58,476 bases of DNA from Prochlorococcus sp. AG-409-M05 (GCA_003215435.1 QCKJ01000009.1:1-58476); one strand, 5' to 3'. Shown: positions 44,978 through 53,346, counted from the first letter of the stretch. The notes: generated from the sequence alone by a model not told the origin. Made by a program: numbers and translations.

Positions 44978-45115
44978 ATGAGAAAAATTATTTCAGGAAC
45001 TGATGACGTCAAGGTCAACATGGAACTTTTTGACACTCTTAGTCATCAGATCCTTCGAAGTAGCCTTTTAAAGAGCTCGGAAGCTACATTAATTAGCCAG
45101 CGCCACCGCATTTAA
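44978..45115 (+). CDS. Possible 45-residue protein
   Basis: ATG 44978 opens a 45-codon frame (MRKIISGTDDVKVNMELFDT, then LSHQILRSSLL, ending SQRHRI). It overlaps the 3' end of the leftward gene at 45093 by 23 bases. No clear ribosome binding site. Weakly supported. Confidence 0.3.
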   Translation: MRKIISGTDDVKVNMELFDTLSHQILRSSLLKSSEATLISQRHRI

Positions 45116-45245
45116 GGACCGCACAGGCCACTGAGGCAGCTGCAATCACAACTCCCCCCCACTTAATAACCTTTTGCGAGGCATTAAAGGTTGTTCCTAC
45201 AAGGATTGCCGCGAGGTTGATGACGACTAGTTGATCAGTGTTCAT
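45093..45245 (-). CDS. 50-residue hydrophobic peptide
   Basis: ATG 45245 has cacctaaaaggttc upstream, containing an aagg Shine-Dalgarno-like element. The peptide is largely hydrophobic with two membrane-like segments (LVVINLAAILVGTTF and GVVIAAASVACAVL) and two cysteines near the C-terminus (ACAVLKCGGAG). The length and GG ending are reminiscent of small secreted peptides, but no processing genes are near. The function is unknown. Confidence 0.5.
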   Translation of the reverse strand: MNTDQLVVINLAAILVGTTFNASQKVIKWGGVVIAAASVACAVLKCGGAG

Positions 45246-45786
45246 GGTGAACCTTTTAGGTTGTTGAACCTTAAGCCATTTTTTAAAATTGTCATGTAAA
45301 CGTAAACTTCAGTTCATCATTGCTTTGTAGTAGAGCATGAAAGGCTCTTTTTGATAGGTTAAAAATTCAGGAGAGATTTTTCTCTTTATTCGATTTAGTC
45401 AGAACGTCTTTTGTTTTCGTTATAACAACCTTAATAACCAAAAATGATTTTCTTATCTTTGGGTGTGTAGGGAACGGCTTATTTCTTTTTGACCTTGCTC
45501 TTCAGAAGTCTGTCCTGCTAGATATGACTGAGGTTTTAGCTAGTGCTTAAGCACTCTATTTGTGAGAAAGGGTGCTAATGCTAAAGATATTCAAGGTCAT
45601 GTATAGAGACCTTGTGATGTAAATGATTTTTCCTTAGATGTTAGAAGTTTGTTTTTTTGCGTTTGGCTGCCCATCCTCGGGTCCTTTTCTAATACCAGAA
45701 TTTGTTTCGTCCTTGAGAGTCTTTAGTATGAAAGGCTTTTCATGAATCAAATCTAAAAGACTTTCAAGGTCTACTTAAATAGATGC
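45246..45786. other. Intergenic region upstream of 45245 and downstream of the Yfr2-like RNA
   Basis: About 540 bp. It should hold the promoter of the 50-residue gene. A leftward 38-codon frame with TTG at 45750 and stop at 45634 (SGIRKGPEDGQPNAKKQTSNI-like end) is a weak candidate gene. A palindrome agtgcttaagcact lies near 45542. Confidence 0.4.
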
Positions 45787-45872
45787 AAAAAAGCCCGCCT
45801 AAGGCGGGCTTTTCGGAGATCTTGAGCTCGTGTTTCCTTGTTTCCACTGCTCGGAGAATCTCAACTCCTCAC
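45787..45872 (-). ncRNA. yfr2: Yfr2-family small RNA
   Basis: On the minus strand, about 86 nt start near gtgaggag (45872) and contain a tandem ggaaaca motif (45831-45845), predicted to sit in a loop closed by cgagc/gctc. It ends in a GC-rich terminator (gcccgcc/ggcgggc followed by T residues at 45787-45813). The doubled ggaaaca in a loop plus a strong terminator is the hallmark I remember for Yfr2-Yfr5 RNAs of cyanobacteria. A -10-like tatgtat is just upstream. The exact 5' end is inferred. Confidence 0.75.
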
Positions 45873-45969
45873 AAATACATAATGCCAATATTTAATCACA
45901 AATGGACCCTCCTGCTACCCATAATCTCAACTGGCACAGTGACGATTGATTAATAGGAGGACTGGACCA

Positions 45970-46188
45970 TTGACAGCTTTTCTTGAGGATTATTTGAATA
46001 GCAGTTCTGTAGCTGGAAAGATTTCAAGCTTTATTAAGTGGCCAAGTATAAATTACTTGGCCACTAATTTATCTCCTTATAGAGAAGGCCTTACAAGCTT
46101 TTCAGATGAACTTATAAAGGGACCTTTTGTATTGATTAATTGCTTTTTAATAGCTTTAAGAAGTATCTCTAGAGTTTTTTTGAGTTAG
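45970..46188 (+). CDS. Small hypothetical protein
   Basis: TTG at 45970 lies nine bases after a perfect aggagg, so I prefer it to the earlier TTG at 45946. The 72-residue product has TAFLEDYLNSSSVAGKISSF, a KWPSINYLATNLSPYREGL segment, and a hydrophobic C-terminus (FVLINCFLIALRSISRVFL) that may attach to membrane. No known family. Confidence 0.6.
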   Translation: MTAFLEDYLNSSSVAGKISSFIKWPSINYLATNLSPYREGLTSFSDELIKGPFVLINCFLIALRSISRVFLS

Positions 46189-46360
46189 ATCTAAAAGGAG
46201 CCTTATTTTTACGATGTTCGCTAGGGATAATCACTTGAGCGTAATCACTGAGGCAAAAACACTCTGGCGTTAAGACGCATTTACAAGTTCCCTGTCCCTT
46301 GGTTAAAACTAAAAGGGGCTTTTACAGGGCTCTTATGAAAAACAGTTATAGGAACCTATA

Positions 46361-46612
46361 ATGAAAAGCCACGCTTCAAAAACAAATCTTCCCCAAGAGG
46401 ACTGTTACACCAGTGATAATGCTTTAAATGGTGGTCATCGAGAGAGACGGAGAATAGAACTTAAGAGAAGGGTGATGGCCCTTCAATCAAGGCGTGTAAA
46501 TTTAGAACGTGAGCTTGAGAGAGTTAAGAGTTGTTTGTTAACACTAGATAAGCAAATTAACAATAATGTTAACTTTGAAAGGAATCAAAATAGAGTCATA
46601 GAAAAATATTAA
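46361..46612 (+). CDS. Small basic coiled-coil protein
   Basis: The 83-residue protein has a polar N-terminus and then HRERRRIELKRRVMALQSRR followed by VNLERELERVKSCLLTLDKQI. This gives a continuous basic helix with leucine heptads, i.e. a short coiled coil. A nucleic-acid-binding or dimeric structural role is possible. No family recognised. Confidence 0.6.
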   Translation: MKSHASKTNLPQEDCYTSDNALNGGHRERRRIELKRRVMALQSRRVNLERELERVKSCLLTLDKQINNNVNFERNQNRVIEKY

Positions 46613-46710
46613 TTGACAGGCCTACTGAATTAAAAATTAAATAAATTTCAATTCGCTTGGTACTTTGTTAAACGAACTAGGTACTTTAATTTTTACTTGA
46701 GATTAAGAGG

Positions 46711-47040
46711 TTAACCCCAGCCATTTGTTGACATTGATTCCACATATGCAGCAACATCATTTATTTCTGAAGCACTTAAAACATCCTTGAATGCAGGCAT
46801 TGGCCCATTGCCATTTGTTACCTGCGTGACTATTGCGGCCTCATGGCCAGAGTTGTAATTAGCCAGATAAGACTTTAAATCTGCTTGGCTGAGGGTTCGC
46901 TCGGGGTTGACCAGATTACCTCCGCCAGCATGGCAAGCTGCGCAATTTGCTGAAAAAACCCCTGCCCCATCAGCCAAAGCCATCCCTGGTGAACAAAGGC
47001 TTAGCAGTAATGCGATGACTCCCGATAGAACTATTCTCAT
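46711..47040 (-). CDS. petJ: Cytochrome c6
   Basis: The 109-residue precursor has a signal peptide ending ALA-D near residue 24. The heme-binding CAACH lies at 33-37, and the axial methionine in NGPMPAFKD near residue 80. The mature protein is about 85 residues and carries electrons from cytochrome b6f to photosystem I or to cytochrome oxidase in the lumen. Length and motifs match cyanobacterial cytochrome c6. It is monocistronic. Confidence 0.95.
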   Translation of the reverse strand: MRIVLSGVIALLLSLCSPGMALADGAGVFSANCAACHAGGGNLVNPERTLSQADLKSYLANYNSGHEAAIVTQVTNGNGPMPAFKDVLSASEINDVAAYVESMSTNGWG

Positions 47041-47359
47041 GGCTTAGTAGGTACTCAACTATACATATTGGTGTATTTTTTGATTTAGATGGGCGGTATG
47101 TAATTGAATTTTATATTTTCTTGCTAAATCCGAGGCCATGCCTTTTACTCAAGTCTGGGCAAGGTTTTTCAGTTAAATGAAAGAAATATTCTCATGAGCT
47201 TTCTGTAGGGATACTCTTCTTCTAGCTGGGTAAAACTAGTCTTATTTAGAAAGCTAAAAACCTTGACATTAAAAATCTCTTCTAAATAAGGCTGCTTAAC
47301 TTAGTTGTAACCTGATTAACTAATTTCCGATCGCTAGAATTGAGAGGGTAAGATCAATC
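47041..47359. other. Intergenic region between divergent genes
   Basis: About 320 bp holding promoters for petJ and for the glycosylation cluster. No operator or gene identified. Confidence 0.4.
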
Positions 47360-47752
47360 ATGAAAAAAAAGTTTTCACAGAAGACTTCAGGCAAAAAACG
47401 AAGATTCCTTTTTTATGGCATTATCAATGTAATTATAACTAATTTAGTACTTCAGGGACTATTGTTAGTAACCTCAACTTCCTTATCAACTTTCCTTAGT
47501 CAGATTGTTAATGTAACCCTAGGATTTTTCCTTTATGGGAAGCTGGTTTTCAAAGTAAACAGCTTTAAAAGAGTTTCTGCGATCCAATATGCATCTCTAG
47601 CTGTTTTGATATGGCTAATTAATTGGTCTGGAATATCAATACTTACAGAGCTTGGACTTTCTCCTAACTTTTCAGCAGTTCTTCTCGTGCCAATTCTTGC
47701 AGCTTTTTCCTATACTGCTCAGAAGTTTTTGATCTTCAAGATCCACACATGA
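47360..47752 (+). CDS. GtrA-family membrane protein
   Basis: The 130-residue protein has four predicted helices. Its N-terminal RRFLFYGIINVIITNLVLQ and the FFLYGKLVFK segment match GtrA family layout, in which an aromatic F-x-x-x-x-x-x-V-F-x follows helix 2. GtrA proteins probably flip polyprenyl-phosphate sugars. The two genes downstream supply a matching glycosyltransferase and a PMT-like acceptor enzyme, forming a three-gene set. Confidence 0.8.
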   Translation: MKKKFSQKTSGKKRRFLFYGIINVIITNLVLQGLLLVTSTSLSTFLSQIVNVTLGFFLYGKLVFKVNSFKRVSAIQYASLAVLIWLINWSGISILTELGLSPNFSAVLLVPILAAFSYTAQKFLIFKIHT

Positions 47753-47829
47753 TACAAAGAATCTTTAGGTGAAACTTGTCAAAAGTAATACTATGATGCA
47801 TTAATATACTATAAATTTAAACTGAAGGA

Positions 47830-48534
47830 ATGGCCGAAGAAAAGCCCTTGCTGTCCGTTATCATCCCATGTTTTAATGAGGCGGCAACTATTTTGGAACT
47901 CATAGAAAAAGTTCAGAATTCTCCTGTAAATCCTAAGCAAATAATCATTGTTGATGATGGCTCAACTGATGGGACTAGATCTCTTCTTAACAAGATTGAT
48001 CAGGCAAATATAAACATTATTCTCCATGAAAAAAACATAGGAAAAGGTGCTGCACTATCTACAGGCTTCCAAGCTGCAACTGGAGAGATCTCTATTGTCC
48101 AGGATGCAGACCTTGAATATGACCCTGCCGAGTATTCATTTTTAATCGCACCTATTGTTCAGGGAAATGCAGATGTTGTTTTTGGCAGTAGATTTCAAGG
48201 GGCAGCTCCTCACAGAGTTGTGTATTTTTGGCATAGAGTCGGAAATGGATTGTTAACCTTATTAAGTAATATGCTTACAGATATAAACTTAACTGATATG
48301 GAGACTTGCTATAAAGCATTTAAGACTGATATTATCCGTTCAATTAATATTAAGGAAAAGCGATTTGGCTTCGAGCCTGAAATAACAGCAAAGGTTTCTA
48401 GAATGGGCTGCAGAATATTTGAAGTAGGTATATCTTATTATGGTAGGACATACGAGGATGGCAAGAAGATAGGGTGGAGAGATGGAATACGAGCGATTTG
48501 GTGCATTCTAAAATACAATCTATGGGCTCGTTGA
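47830..48534 (+). CDS. Family 2 glycosyltransferase, DPM1-like
   Basis: The 234-residue protein has SVIIPCFNEAATI near 9-21, IIIVDDGSTDGTRSL, NIGKGAALSTGFQAATGE and IVQDADLEYDP (metal site). This set identifies polyprenyl-phosphate hexosyltransferases of the DPM1 type. The length equals the catalytic domain without C-terminal membrane helices. It makes a lipid-linked sugar that the adjacent GtrA-like and PMT-like proteins could flip and transfer. Confidence 0.93.
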   Translation: MAEEKPLLSVIIPCFNEAATILELIEKVQNSPVNPKQIIIVDDGSTDGTRSLLNKIDQANINIILHEKNIGKGAALSTGFQAATGEISIVQDADLEYDPAEYSFLIAPIVQGNADVVFGSRFQGAAPHRVVYFWHRVGNGLLTLLSNMLTDINLTDMETCYKAFKTDIIRSINIKEKRFGFEPEITAKVSRMGCRIFEVGISYYGRTYEDGKKIGWRDGIRAIWCILKYNLWAR

Positions 48535-48592
48535 GCAAAAATGGATAGAAAAATCCAGTTTATTCTAAATCCTATATCATAAGCCTCAAATT

Positions 48593-49888
48593 ATGATTCA
48601 GCACATAAGGAAATCTATGCATATTCAATCAGATACAAAGGAGCTCTTTTTGAATAAATCGGACATGTTAAAGATATTTGTTTTAGCTTTCTCTGTTAGA
48701 GTTTTATGGGCATTACTTTCCGGAATACCAGCAAGTTCTGGACCTGATTTTTTACGTTATGACAATTTCAGTAATAACATTTTAAATGGAAATTTTAATC
48801 TCAAGCTGGATTCCTTTATTGTAGCGCCACTATTCCCTTACCTTTTAGCTGCATTTAAATTTGCTTTTGGAGAATCATGGAGTTACCCTATATCAACATT
48901 CCAAATAATAATTTCATCTATAGCTGCTATATTTTTAGGGAGTACAAGTCTAATTCTTTTTGAAAAAAGATCGATAGCGATCACATCAGCACTTTTATAT
49001 TCTTTATCTCTGCCTACATTATATTTTGTTCATACAGCCTCTCAAGAATCTTTTTTTCAGTCAGTTTTAGTTATATCAAGTTACTTTGTGACACGCTTCT
49101 GTATTACTCGCGATAGGAAGAACCTGATAGCCTTCTCTATATTATTCACTTTTGCTTTACTTACAAAGTCTCATATAATTTTGTCAATACCGCTTTGGCT
49201 CATTTTTATCTTCTTACTAAGAAAAGATATTAAGAAATCTCTGATAGATTCATTAATACTTTTGTCTACAATCTTTTTCATTACTTTACCATATGGAGTT
49301 TACAATCTACAAACTAATGGTATGTACATTATTTCTTCTAGTGGAGGTGGGTTCCATTTCCTTACAGGACATAATGAAGACTTCTATAAGTTTATGGTTA
49401 ACACACCTGAAAAGAATAGTCAGGAGTACAATAGACTATTAAGTATGGAGTTCAAGATCTTTGATAAAACCAAACTAGACAGTAATACTTCTCATAAACA
49501 AGGTCAGAGTAAATATTTTAAGGCTGGAAAGGAGTGGATCACAGCTAACCCTTGGAAGGCAGCTAATTTACTAATTTATAACTTTGTTAATCACTTAAGG
49601 CCCGGATATTCTCTTAGGTATCACCCTTTTTCTGCATGGTTAGTAGCGTTGATTTTTCAACTTCCTATTTATTTCTTTGCTTACATGGAGCTTTTAGTTT
49701 CTTTAAGGAACCCTACCAACCATTTCCCAGCATATGTTTTATTTATCACTATGCTAATGTTTGCACTTATTTTTTATTCTCAAAGTAGATTTAGGGCCAT
49801 AACAGTTGAACCAGTATATTTGCTTTATGCATCCCCACAGATAAACACTATCTTTCGGAAAATCTTTAAGGTCACCACAGTTCAATAA
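48593..49888 (+). CDS. PMT/ArnT-like (GT39/GT83) membrane glycosyltransferase
   Basis: The 431-residue protein has about ten membrane helices. After the first helix comes SSGPDFLRYDNFSNNIL, where the catalytic Asp of the GT-C family (DxD/DE-like, at GPD) is expected. GHNEDFYKF in the large loop and a C-terminal PVYLLY segment follow. Enzymes of this family move a sugar from undecaprenyl phosphate onto proteins or lipopolysaccharide in the periplasm. It starts with ATG at 48593, 58 bp after the GT2 gene. Confidence 0.82.
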   Translation: MIQHIRKSMHIQSDTKELFLNKSDMLKIFVLAFSVRVLWALLSGIPASSGPDFLRYDNFSNNILNGNFNLKLDSFIVAPLFPYLLAAFKFAFGESWSYPISTFQIIISSIAAIFLGSTSLILFEKRSIAITSALLYSLSLPTLYFVHTASQESFFQSVLVISSYFVTRFCITRDRKNLIAFSILFTFALLTKSHIILSIPLWLIFIFLLRKDIKKSLIDSLILLSTIFFITLPYGVYNLQTNGMYIISSSGGGFHFLTGHNEDFYKFMVNTPEKNSQEYNRLLSMEFKIFDKTKLDSNTSHKQGQSKYFKAGKEWITANPWKAANLLIYNFVNHLRPGYSLRYHPFSAWLVALIFQLPIYFFAYMELLVSLRNPTNHFPAYVLFITMLMFALIFYSQSRFRAITVEPVYLLYASPQINTIFRKIFKVTTVQ

Positions 49889-49957
49889 GTAGGTGATTGC
49901 AAATATCTTTTTATTTAGCTTATTACAGATCTGAAATATCGATATATTACCTGAACA

Positions 49958-49996
49958 AAAAAAAGGAAGACAATGTAAATGGTTGCCTTCCCTTTC
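49958..49996 (-). terminator. Terminator after the DUF4278-like gene
   Basis: On the minus strand, ggaag-g-caa pairs with ttg-t-cttcc and is followed by eight T residues. It lies about 20 bp after the stop of the leftward 57-residue gene. Confidence 0.7.
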
Positions 49997-50017
49997 TCTT
50001 TGCCTAAATGGTGAGGA

Positions 50018-50191
50018 TTACTTTCTGTAGTGAACTCCTCTATAGCTCATTTCTGGATGAAGATTCTTGTTGTTTGATGTTCTGCAAGTGTTGTAGTGCT
50101 CTCTCCTATAAGTGAGCTCTACGCACTGCTTCTCAGTAGCAGGCTCTTTGTGTTGTACGTAGTCATGTCCGCGGTAAAGAAGCGTTGTCAT
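50018..50191 (-). CDS. DUF4278-like small protein
   Basis: A 57-residue frame with ATG at 50191: MTTLLYRGHDYVQHKE, then VELTYRREHYNTCR, ending MSYRGVHYRK. The repeated YRG-x-x-Y motif is typical of DUF4278 proteins of cyanobacteria, which are short basic proteins of unknown function. A terminator follows the gene. The upstream region folds into three hairpins (50212-50294). Confidence 0.75.
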   Translation of the reverse strand: MTTLLYRGHDYVQHKEPATEKQCVELTYRREHYNTCRTSNNKNLHPEMSYRGVHYRK

Positions 50192-50211
50192 GATTCAGAG
50201 TCCGAGAATCG

Positions 50212-50303
50212 CCCAAGTCCCCGTTCCTTGGCTTGGGTCGAACTGCGCCCAACATGAGTTCAGTTGGGTGAACGTTTTTGTAGCGATTGCTACATATTTT
50301 TTC
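50212..50303 (+). ncRNA. Candidate small RNA with three hairpins
   Basis: Three successive stems: 50212-50217 with 50232-50237 (cccaag/cttggg), 50248-50253 with 50263-50268 (cccaac/gttggg), and 50279-50284 with 50289-50294 (tgtagc/gctaca), the last followed by tatttttt. The final stem and T-run form a terminator on the plus strand. On the minus strand the same DNA is the leader of the DUF4278-like gene, so it could also be a structured 5' UTR. Confidence 0.5.
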
Positions 50304-50487
50304 TAGCACTGGAGCTTCGTATTGTGCAACTCTTTTAAATAAACGCAACTTTTTAGCTCCCCCAGGATTTGTACAACCATTGAGCCATCACGGCTTTAAT
50401 TGTCCCTTGGATCTAAAAAATGTATCGATAGATACCCTTTTTCCGTCAAAACCCTGTAAGTTCTCCTGATTACTATGAACTGACATC

Positions 50488-50631
50488 TTGGGAGATCATC
50501 AGCAACTAGTCTTTTTTTGGTCATTGGTTGCCTTGGCTTTTGTCTGGTTGTTTCTCAATGATGATGGCGAGGATGATGATGAGGGAGGTGGTGGGATGCT
50601 CCAGCCTGTTTACCAAGGATTAGGTTCTTAA
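50488..50631 (+). CDS. 47-residue membrane peptide with acidic stretch and GGGGMLQPV
   Basis: TTG 50488 opens a 47-codon frame. A hydrophobic helix (LVFFWSLVALAFVWLFL) is followed by NDDGEDDDEGGGG and MLQPVYQGLGS. The same layout occurs in the protein at 51286, so the frame is very likely real. The acidic run would face the cytoplasm or lumen directly next to the membrane. The function is unknown. The start codon could lie a little further downstream. Confidence 0.65.
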   Translation: MGDHQQLVFFWSLVALAFVWLFLNDDGEDDDEGGGGMLQPVYQGLGS

Positions 50632-50901
50632 CCCAGTCCCCTTTGCTTAGGCCTTAGCCTCTTCTTTAAGGCTTTCTTCTTCAAGACAGAAACCTGTAAT
50701 CCCGTTCCATTCAATTTTTGATCATTTCTTGAGTCGATGATCAAGAAGCTTGTACAAGATTTTTGAGCTATTAGCCTTCATGCTTGAAGGCTTTGGCAGA
50801 ACTTCATACGTCAAAGCCCCTAACCTCAGCTGCTCACTAGGAAACAAGCGACTGCTTCACACTTCTCAATAAAAGGCTTTACAATTCTTCGCATGTGAAT
50901 T

Positions 50902-51087
50902 TTATGGGTGCTGGTCAATGAGACCAAAGGATTCGTTGGCTAAGAAGTACAAGCAGGCCAGTCTCTCGAAGGGGGTTTCTGATTTTGCGTTTGCTTTAAG
51001 TAGGAAGTCAGCTTCAATCCAACCTTTGCAGAAGACTTCAGCCAACTCATGGGGGCAATGAAAGATGTTTCTTCGAATTGTTGCCAT
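50902..51087 (-). CDS. Small conserved-looking hypothetical protein
   Basis: From ATG 51087 the product is 61 residues: MATIRRNIFHCPHELAEVF, CKGWIEADFLLKANAKSETP, FERLACLYFLANESFGLID. The last segment looks like a conserved helix. TTG at 51123 would add 12 residues. Soluble, with two cysteines. No named family. Confidence 0.6.
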   Translation of the reverse strand: MATIRRNIFHCPHELAEVFCKGWIEADFLLKANAKSETPFERLACLYFLANESFGLIDQHP

Positions 51088-51285
51088 TGATTTTGTGTTC
51101 ACACTTTCGGGCCTCAATCTCAATCAATTTGCAATATTGCTTGGTTTTGCACCTTTATTAGGTTCGACAACGCGTTAAAACTTCAAGGGCTAAAAATTTT
51201 TATTATTTGTAAATTTAACCTTTCTGGATAAAATCACACCAGTAATCTTTTCTTCCCAAAAACTCTTTAACTCCTTCTAGCTCAT

Positions 51286-51423
51286 ATGAACCTCTACAAC
51301 CATCCGTTATTAGTTGTCAGCCTGGTTTTAATAACTTTAGTCTACATCTATTTTAATGAAAATGATGAAGATGATAATGATCAAGGAGGTGGAATGCTTC
51401 AACCAGTTCATGATGGGATTTAA
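51286..51423 (+). CDS. 45-residue membrane peptide with acidic stretch and GGGMLQPV
   Basis: ATG 51286 gives a helix (LLVVSLVLITLVYIYF), then NENDEDDNDQGGG and MLQPVHDGI. It is a clear paralogue of the 47-residue protein at 50488, sharing the order helix, Asp/Glu run, glycines, MLQPV. Both are rightward and about 650 bp apart. The function is unknown. Confidence 0.75.
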   Translation: MNLYNHPLLVVSLVLITLVYIYFNENDEDDNDQGGGMLQPVHDGI

Positions 51424-51486
51424 AATTAATTTAAATCATTGCTATTTGCTAGCTTGAAATAGGACTTATTATTTCAGTAACTTGAA

Positions 51487-51645
51487 ATGTATAAATTGAA
51501 TTGGATTTATTTTTCTACCCTCAATCCAAGCATAAAGATTTTTTTGGGTGTAATCGCTATTCTTGGACCTTTAGCTATCTGGTGTGTAGTTTTGCTCTTG
51601 AGAAGCATTGAGAGAAAAGACCCAGAAAAAATAAGATGGCGCTGA
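51487..51645 (+). CDS. 52-residue single-helix membrane protein
   Basis: ATG 51487 starts MYKLNWIYFSTLNPSIKIFL, continues with a hydrophobic helix (GVIAILGPLAIWCVVLLL) and ends in a basic tail (RSIERKDPEKIRWR). It follows the 45-residue gene on the same strand. The NPSIKIFLGVIAILGPLAIW type of helix is typical of small picocyanobacterial membrane proteins. Confidence 0.65.
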   Translation: MYKLNWIYFSTLNPSIKIFLGVIAILGPLAIWCVVLLLRSIERKDPEKIRWR

Positions 51646-51664
51646 GTTCAAATGATCTAAAAGG

Positions 51665-51754
51665 ATGAAAAATACTATATCTCCAGGCAAATCAAGCATT
51701 CCTTTGCCCTTTTTGACAGGCTGGGCCTACACGTTTTTCATTATGACTAGGTAA
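51665..51754 (+). CDS. Possible 29-residue peptide
   Basis: ATG 51665 follows an aaaagg element and encodes MKNTISPGKSSIPLPFLTGW, then AYTFFIMTR. It starts 19 bp after the 52-residue gene. Too short for a confident call. Confidence 0.3.
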   Translation: MKNTISPGKSSIPLPFLTGWAYTFFIMTR

Positions 51755-51833
51755 ATAACTTCCTTTTATTAACTTTCAATAGCTTTCAACCCAAGTTAGT
51801 GGAAAGATAAAAGGGTTTCTGAATGATCAGTTA

Positions 51834-52064
51834 ATGGAAGGCTTGCTGCTTAGGCTGCCACTTTTAGGAGTAGTCGGATCGGCGCTGGCAGGAATCTCCA
51901 TCGTTTCTGTGCTTTTAGCAAAGCAAGCGTCTAATGATCCTCAGAAAAAAGCTGAGAACGATAGGGTCCTTCTTAAAGAGTTGCTTGAAGGATTTGGTTT
52001 AGATGTCCCAAAGGAATTGGAGGATTCAGAGGCCCAAGCAATTAAGTCAATAAAGACCTCTTAA
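51834..52064 (+). CDS. 76-residue single-helix membrane protein
   Basis: The protein has a membrane helix at about residues 5-29 (LLRLPLLGVVGSALAGISIV) and a charged tail (NDPQKKAENDRVLLKELLEGFGLDVPKELED) that should form helices. The stop is directly followed by the ATG of the next small gene, so the two are translationally coupled. No known family. Confidence 0.65.
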   Translation: MEGLLLRLPLLGVVGSALAGISIVSVLLAKQASNDPQKKAENDRVLLKELLEGFGLDVPKELEDSEAQAIKSIKTS

Positions 52065-52220
52065 ATGGATACCGAACTACTCATTCCTATTTTTTGGACA
52101 GTTGTTTTTGGCGGCTTGCTTACTCTTGGTGTGAGAAAGCTTACTAAAAAAGTTCCAGTCAATAAGAAGTGGGTTCGCCCGGAGCCTAAGAAAGAGGACC
52201 CTAAGGTAATGAATCAGTAA
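52065..52220 (+). CDS. 51-residue single-helix membrane protein
   Basis: ATG 52065 immediately follows the preceding stop. The product has a helix (LLIPIFWTVVFGGLLTLGV) and a basic tail (RKLTKKVPVNKKWVRPEPKK). The zero-base spacing argues that it works together with the 76-residue membrane protein. Confidence 0.65.
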   Translation: MDTELLIPIFWTVVFGGLLTLGVRKLTKKVPVNKKWVRPEPKKEDPKVMNQ

Positions 52221-52519
52221 GTATCTTTCTAGGAAGAATGCTCTTTTAAATTATTAAGTAATAGTCTTTACATTGGAAATAATTCCTGTCTAAAACAAGC
52301 AGAATTCAACAATATTTTCGAAACAATAGCTCTTATGCAACTAACTATAACCATGTTACTTTTGGAGAAGAAGATTCATTTGCGAAAAAATAATTAATAT
52401 TTTATATTCTATTTTTAGCTAATAGCTATCCTTGTCTTTATTACAGGTCTTTAATTCTTTAAAAGACATCAAGCTAGCTACAGCTTGGCTTGACTGTTAG
52501 TAAAATCTCTAAAGGAAAC
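52221..52519. other. Intergenic region
   Basis: About 300 bp, AT-rich, no gene or hairpin supported. Confidence 0.4.
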
Positions 52520-52711
52520 ATGTCAAAAGAAATCATCCCCTATCCACTTGACCTTATTGAGTTCTTTGAGAATTTTGACCCTGGAGATCCTTATATGAGG
52601 GCAGCAATATCTGAACTTCAGGACTCTCTCCCAAAAGAATTACTTAGCAGCGATTCCTCTTGGTTTATTACTTGGTCTCAGGCTGGGAAGAGAATTATAA
52701 AAGCTGCCTAG
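52520..52711 (+). CDS. Small hypothetical protein
   Basis: From ATG 52520 (aaagga just upstream) the product is 63 residues: MSKEIIPYPLDLIEFFENFD, then PYMRAAISELQDSLPKELL and SSWFITWSQAGKRIIKAA. TTG 52490 would add 10 residues. It is acidic and helical with no membrane segment. The family is not recognised. Confidence 0.6.
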   Translation: MSKEIIPYPLDLIEFFENFDPGDPYMRAAISELQDSLPKELLSSDSSWFITWSQAGKRIIKAA

Positions 52712-52792
52712 AAACGATTCCTAACATACTACTTCTGCAAATAATACTACTTAGCCTCTAGGTAAGGTCAGCTTTAGAATGTTGAATCTACG

Positions 52793-53077
52793 TTAGCTTT
52801 TTTGTAGGAACTCTCCATCAAATATAAATTTCAGAATTAATATGGATAGTCCGAGTATGAATGTGATGACATTAAATAGTATTACTGGCAGGGAATGTAT
52901 TCCCCACCCATAAATTTCCCACAAGACTATTCCAGTAACAAATAAAATGAACATCCCATAGGATATATCCTTAGCTGACTTTGATTTCCAGACCTTAATT
53001 AACTGAGGGACAAATGCAATTGTGGTTAGTGTTCCTGCAATTAACCCTAGAATGTCTATTGAACTAATTGAGTCCAT
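52793..53077 (-). CDS. SemiSWEET/PQ-loop membrane transporter
   Basis: The product has three membrane helices with the PQ-loop motif in helix 1 (ILGLIAGTLTTIAFVPQLIKVWKSKSAKDISYGMF), the signature of bacterial SemiSWEETs, which form dimers and transport sugars or small solutes. From ATG 53077 it has 94 residues, the normal SemiSWEET size; ATG 53119 would add 14 polar residues. It is alone on the minus strand. Confidence 0.85.
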   Translation of the reverse strand: MDSISSIDILGLIAGTLTTIAFVPQLIKVWKSKSAKDISYGMFILFVTGIVLWEIYGWGIHSLPVILFNVITFILGLSILILKFIFDGEFLQKS

Positions 53078-53346
53078 AAGTGTCTTCTCTTTTTTTGGAC
53101 TTAGACTATTAATATACATATAGGGATAGCTCTAGGACAAATTGCGGTGTGAAAACTGTTTTTTGACACCATTTTGAAAACATATATTCCTAAAGGGCAG
53201 CTAATAGTTGAATCTTAGATATCTACGTAATCTCAATTTAATGCAAAGATCTTCTTTAATTGCTTTTATAGTTTGGCCAGTCTGACAAAATGTTGTTGGC
53301 CATCCAAATTATTTTTTAGGTTGCTTAATGAGAATGGAGTCTATTG

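Noticed and set aside
50163-50469. 61- and 60-codon frames over the three-hairpin element
   Set aside because: They overlap the DUF4278-like gene or the structured element and have no conserved features.
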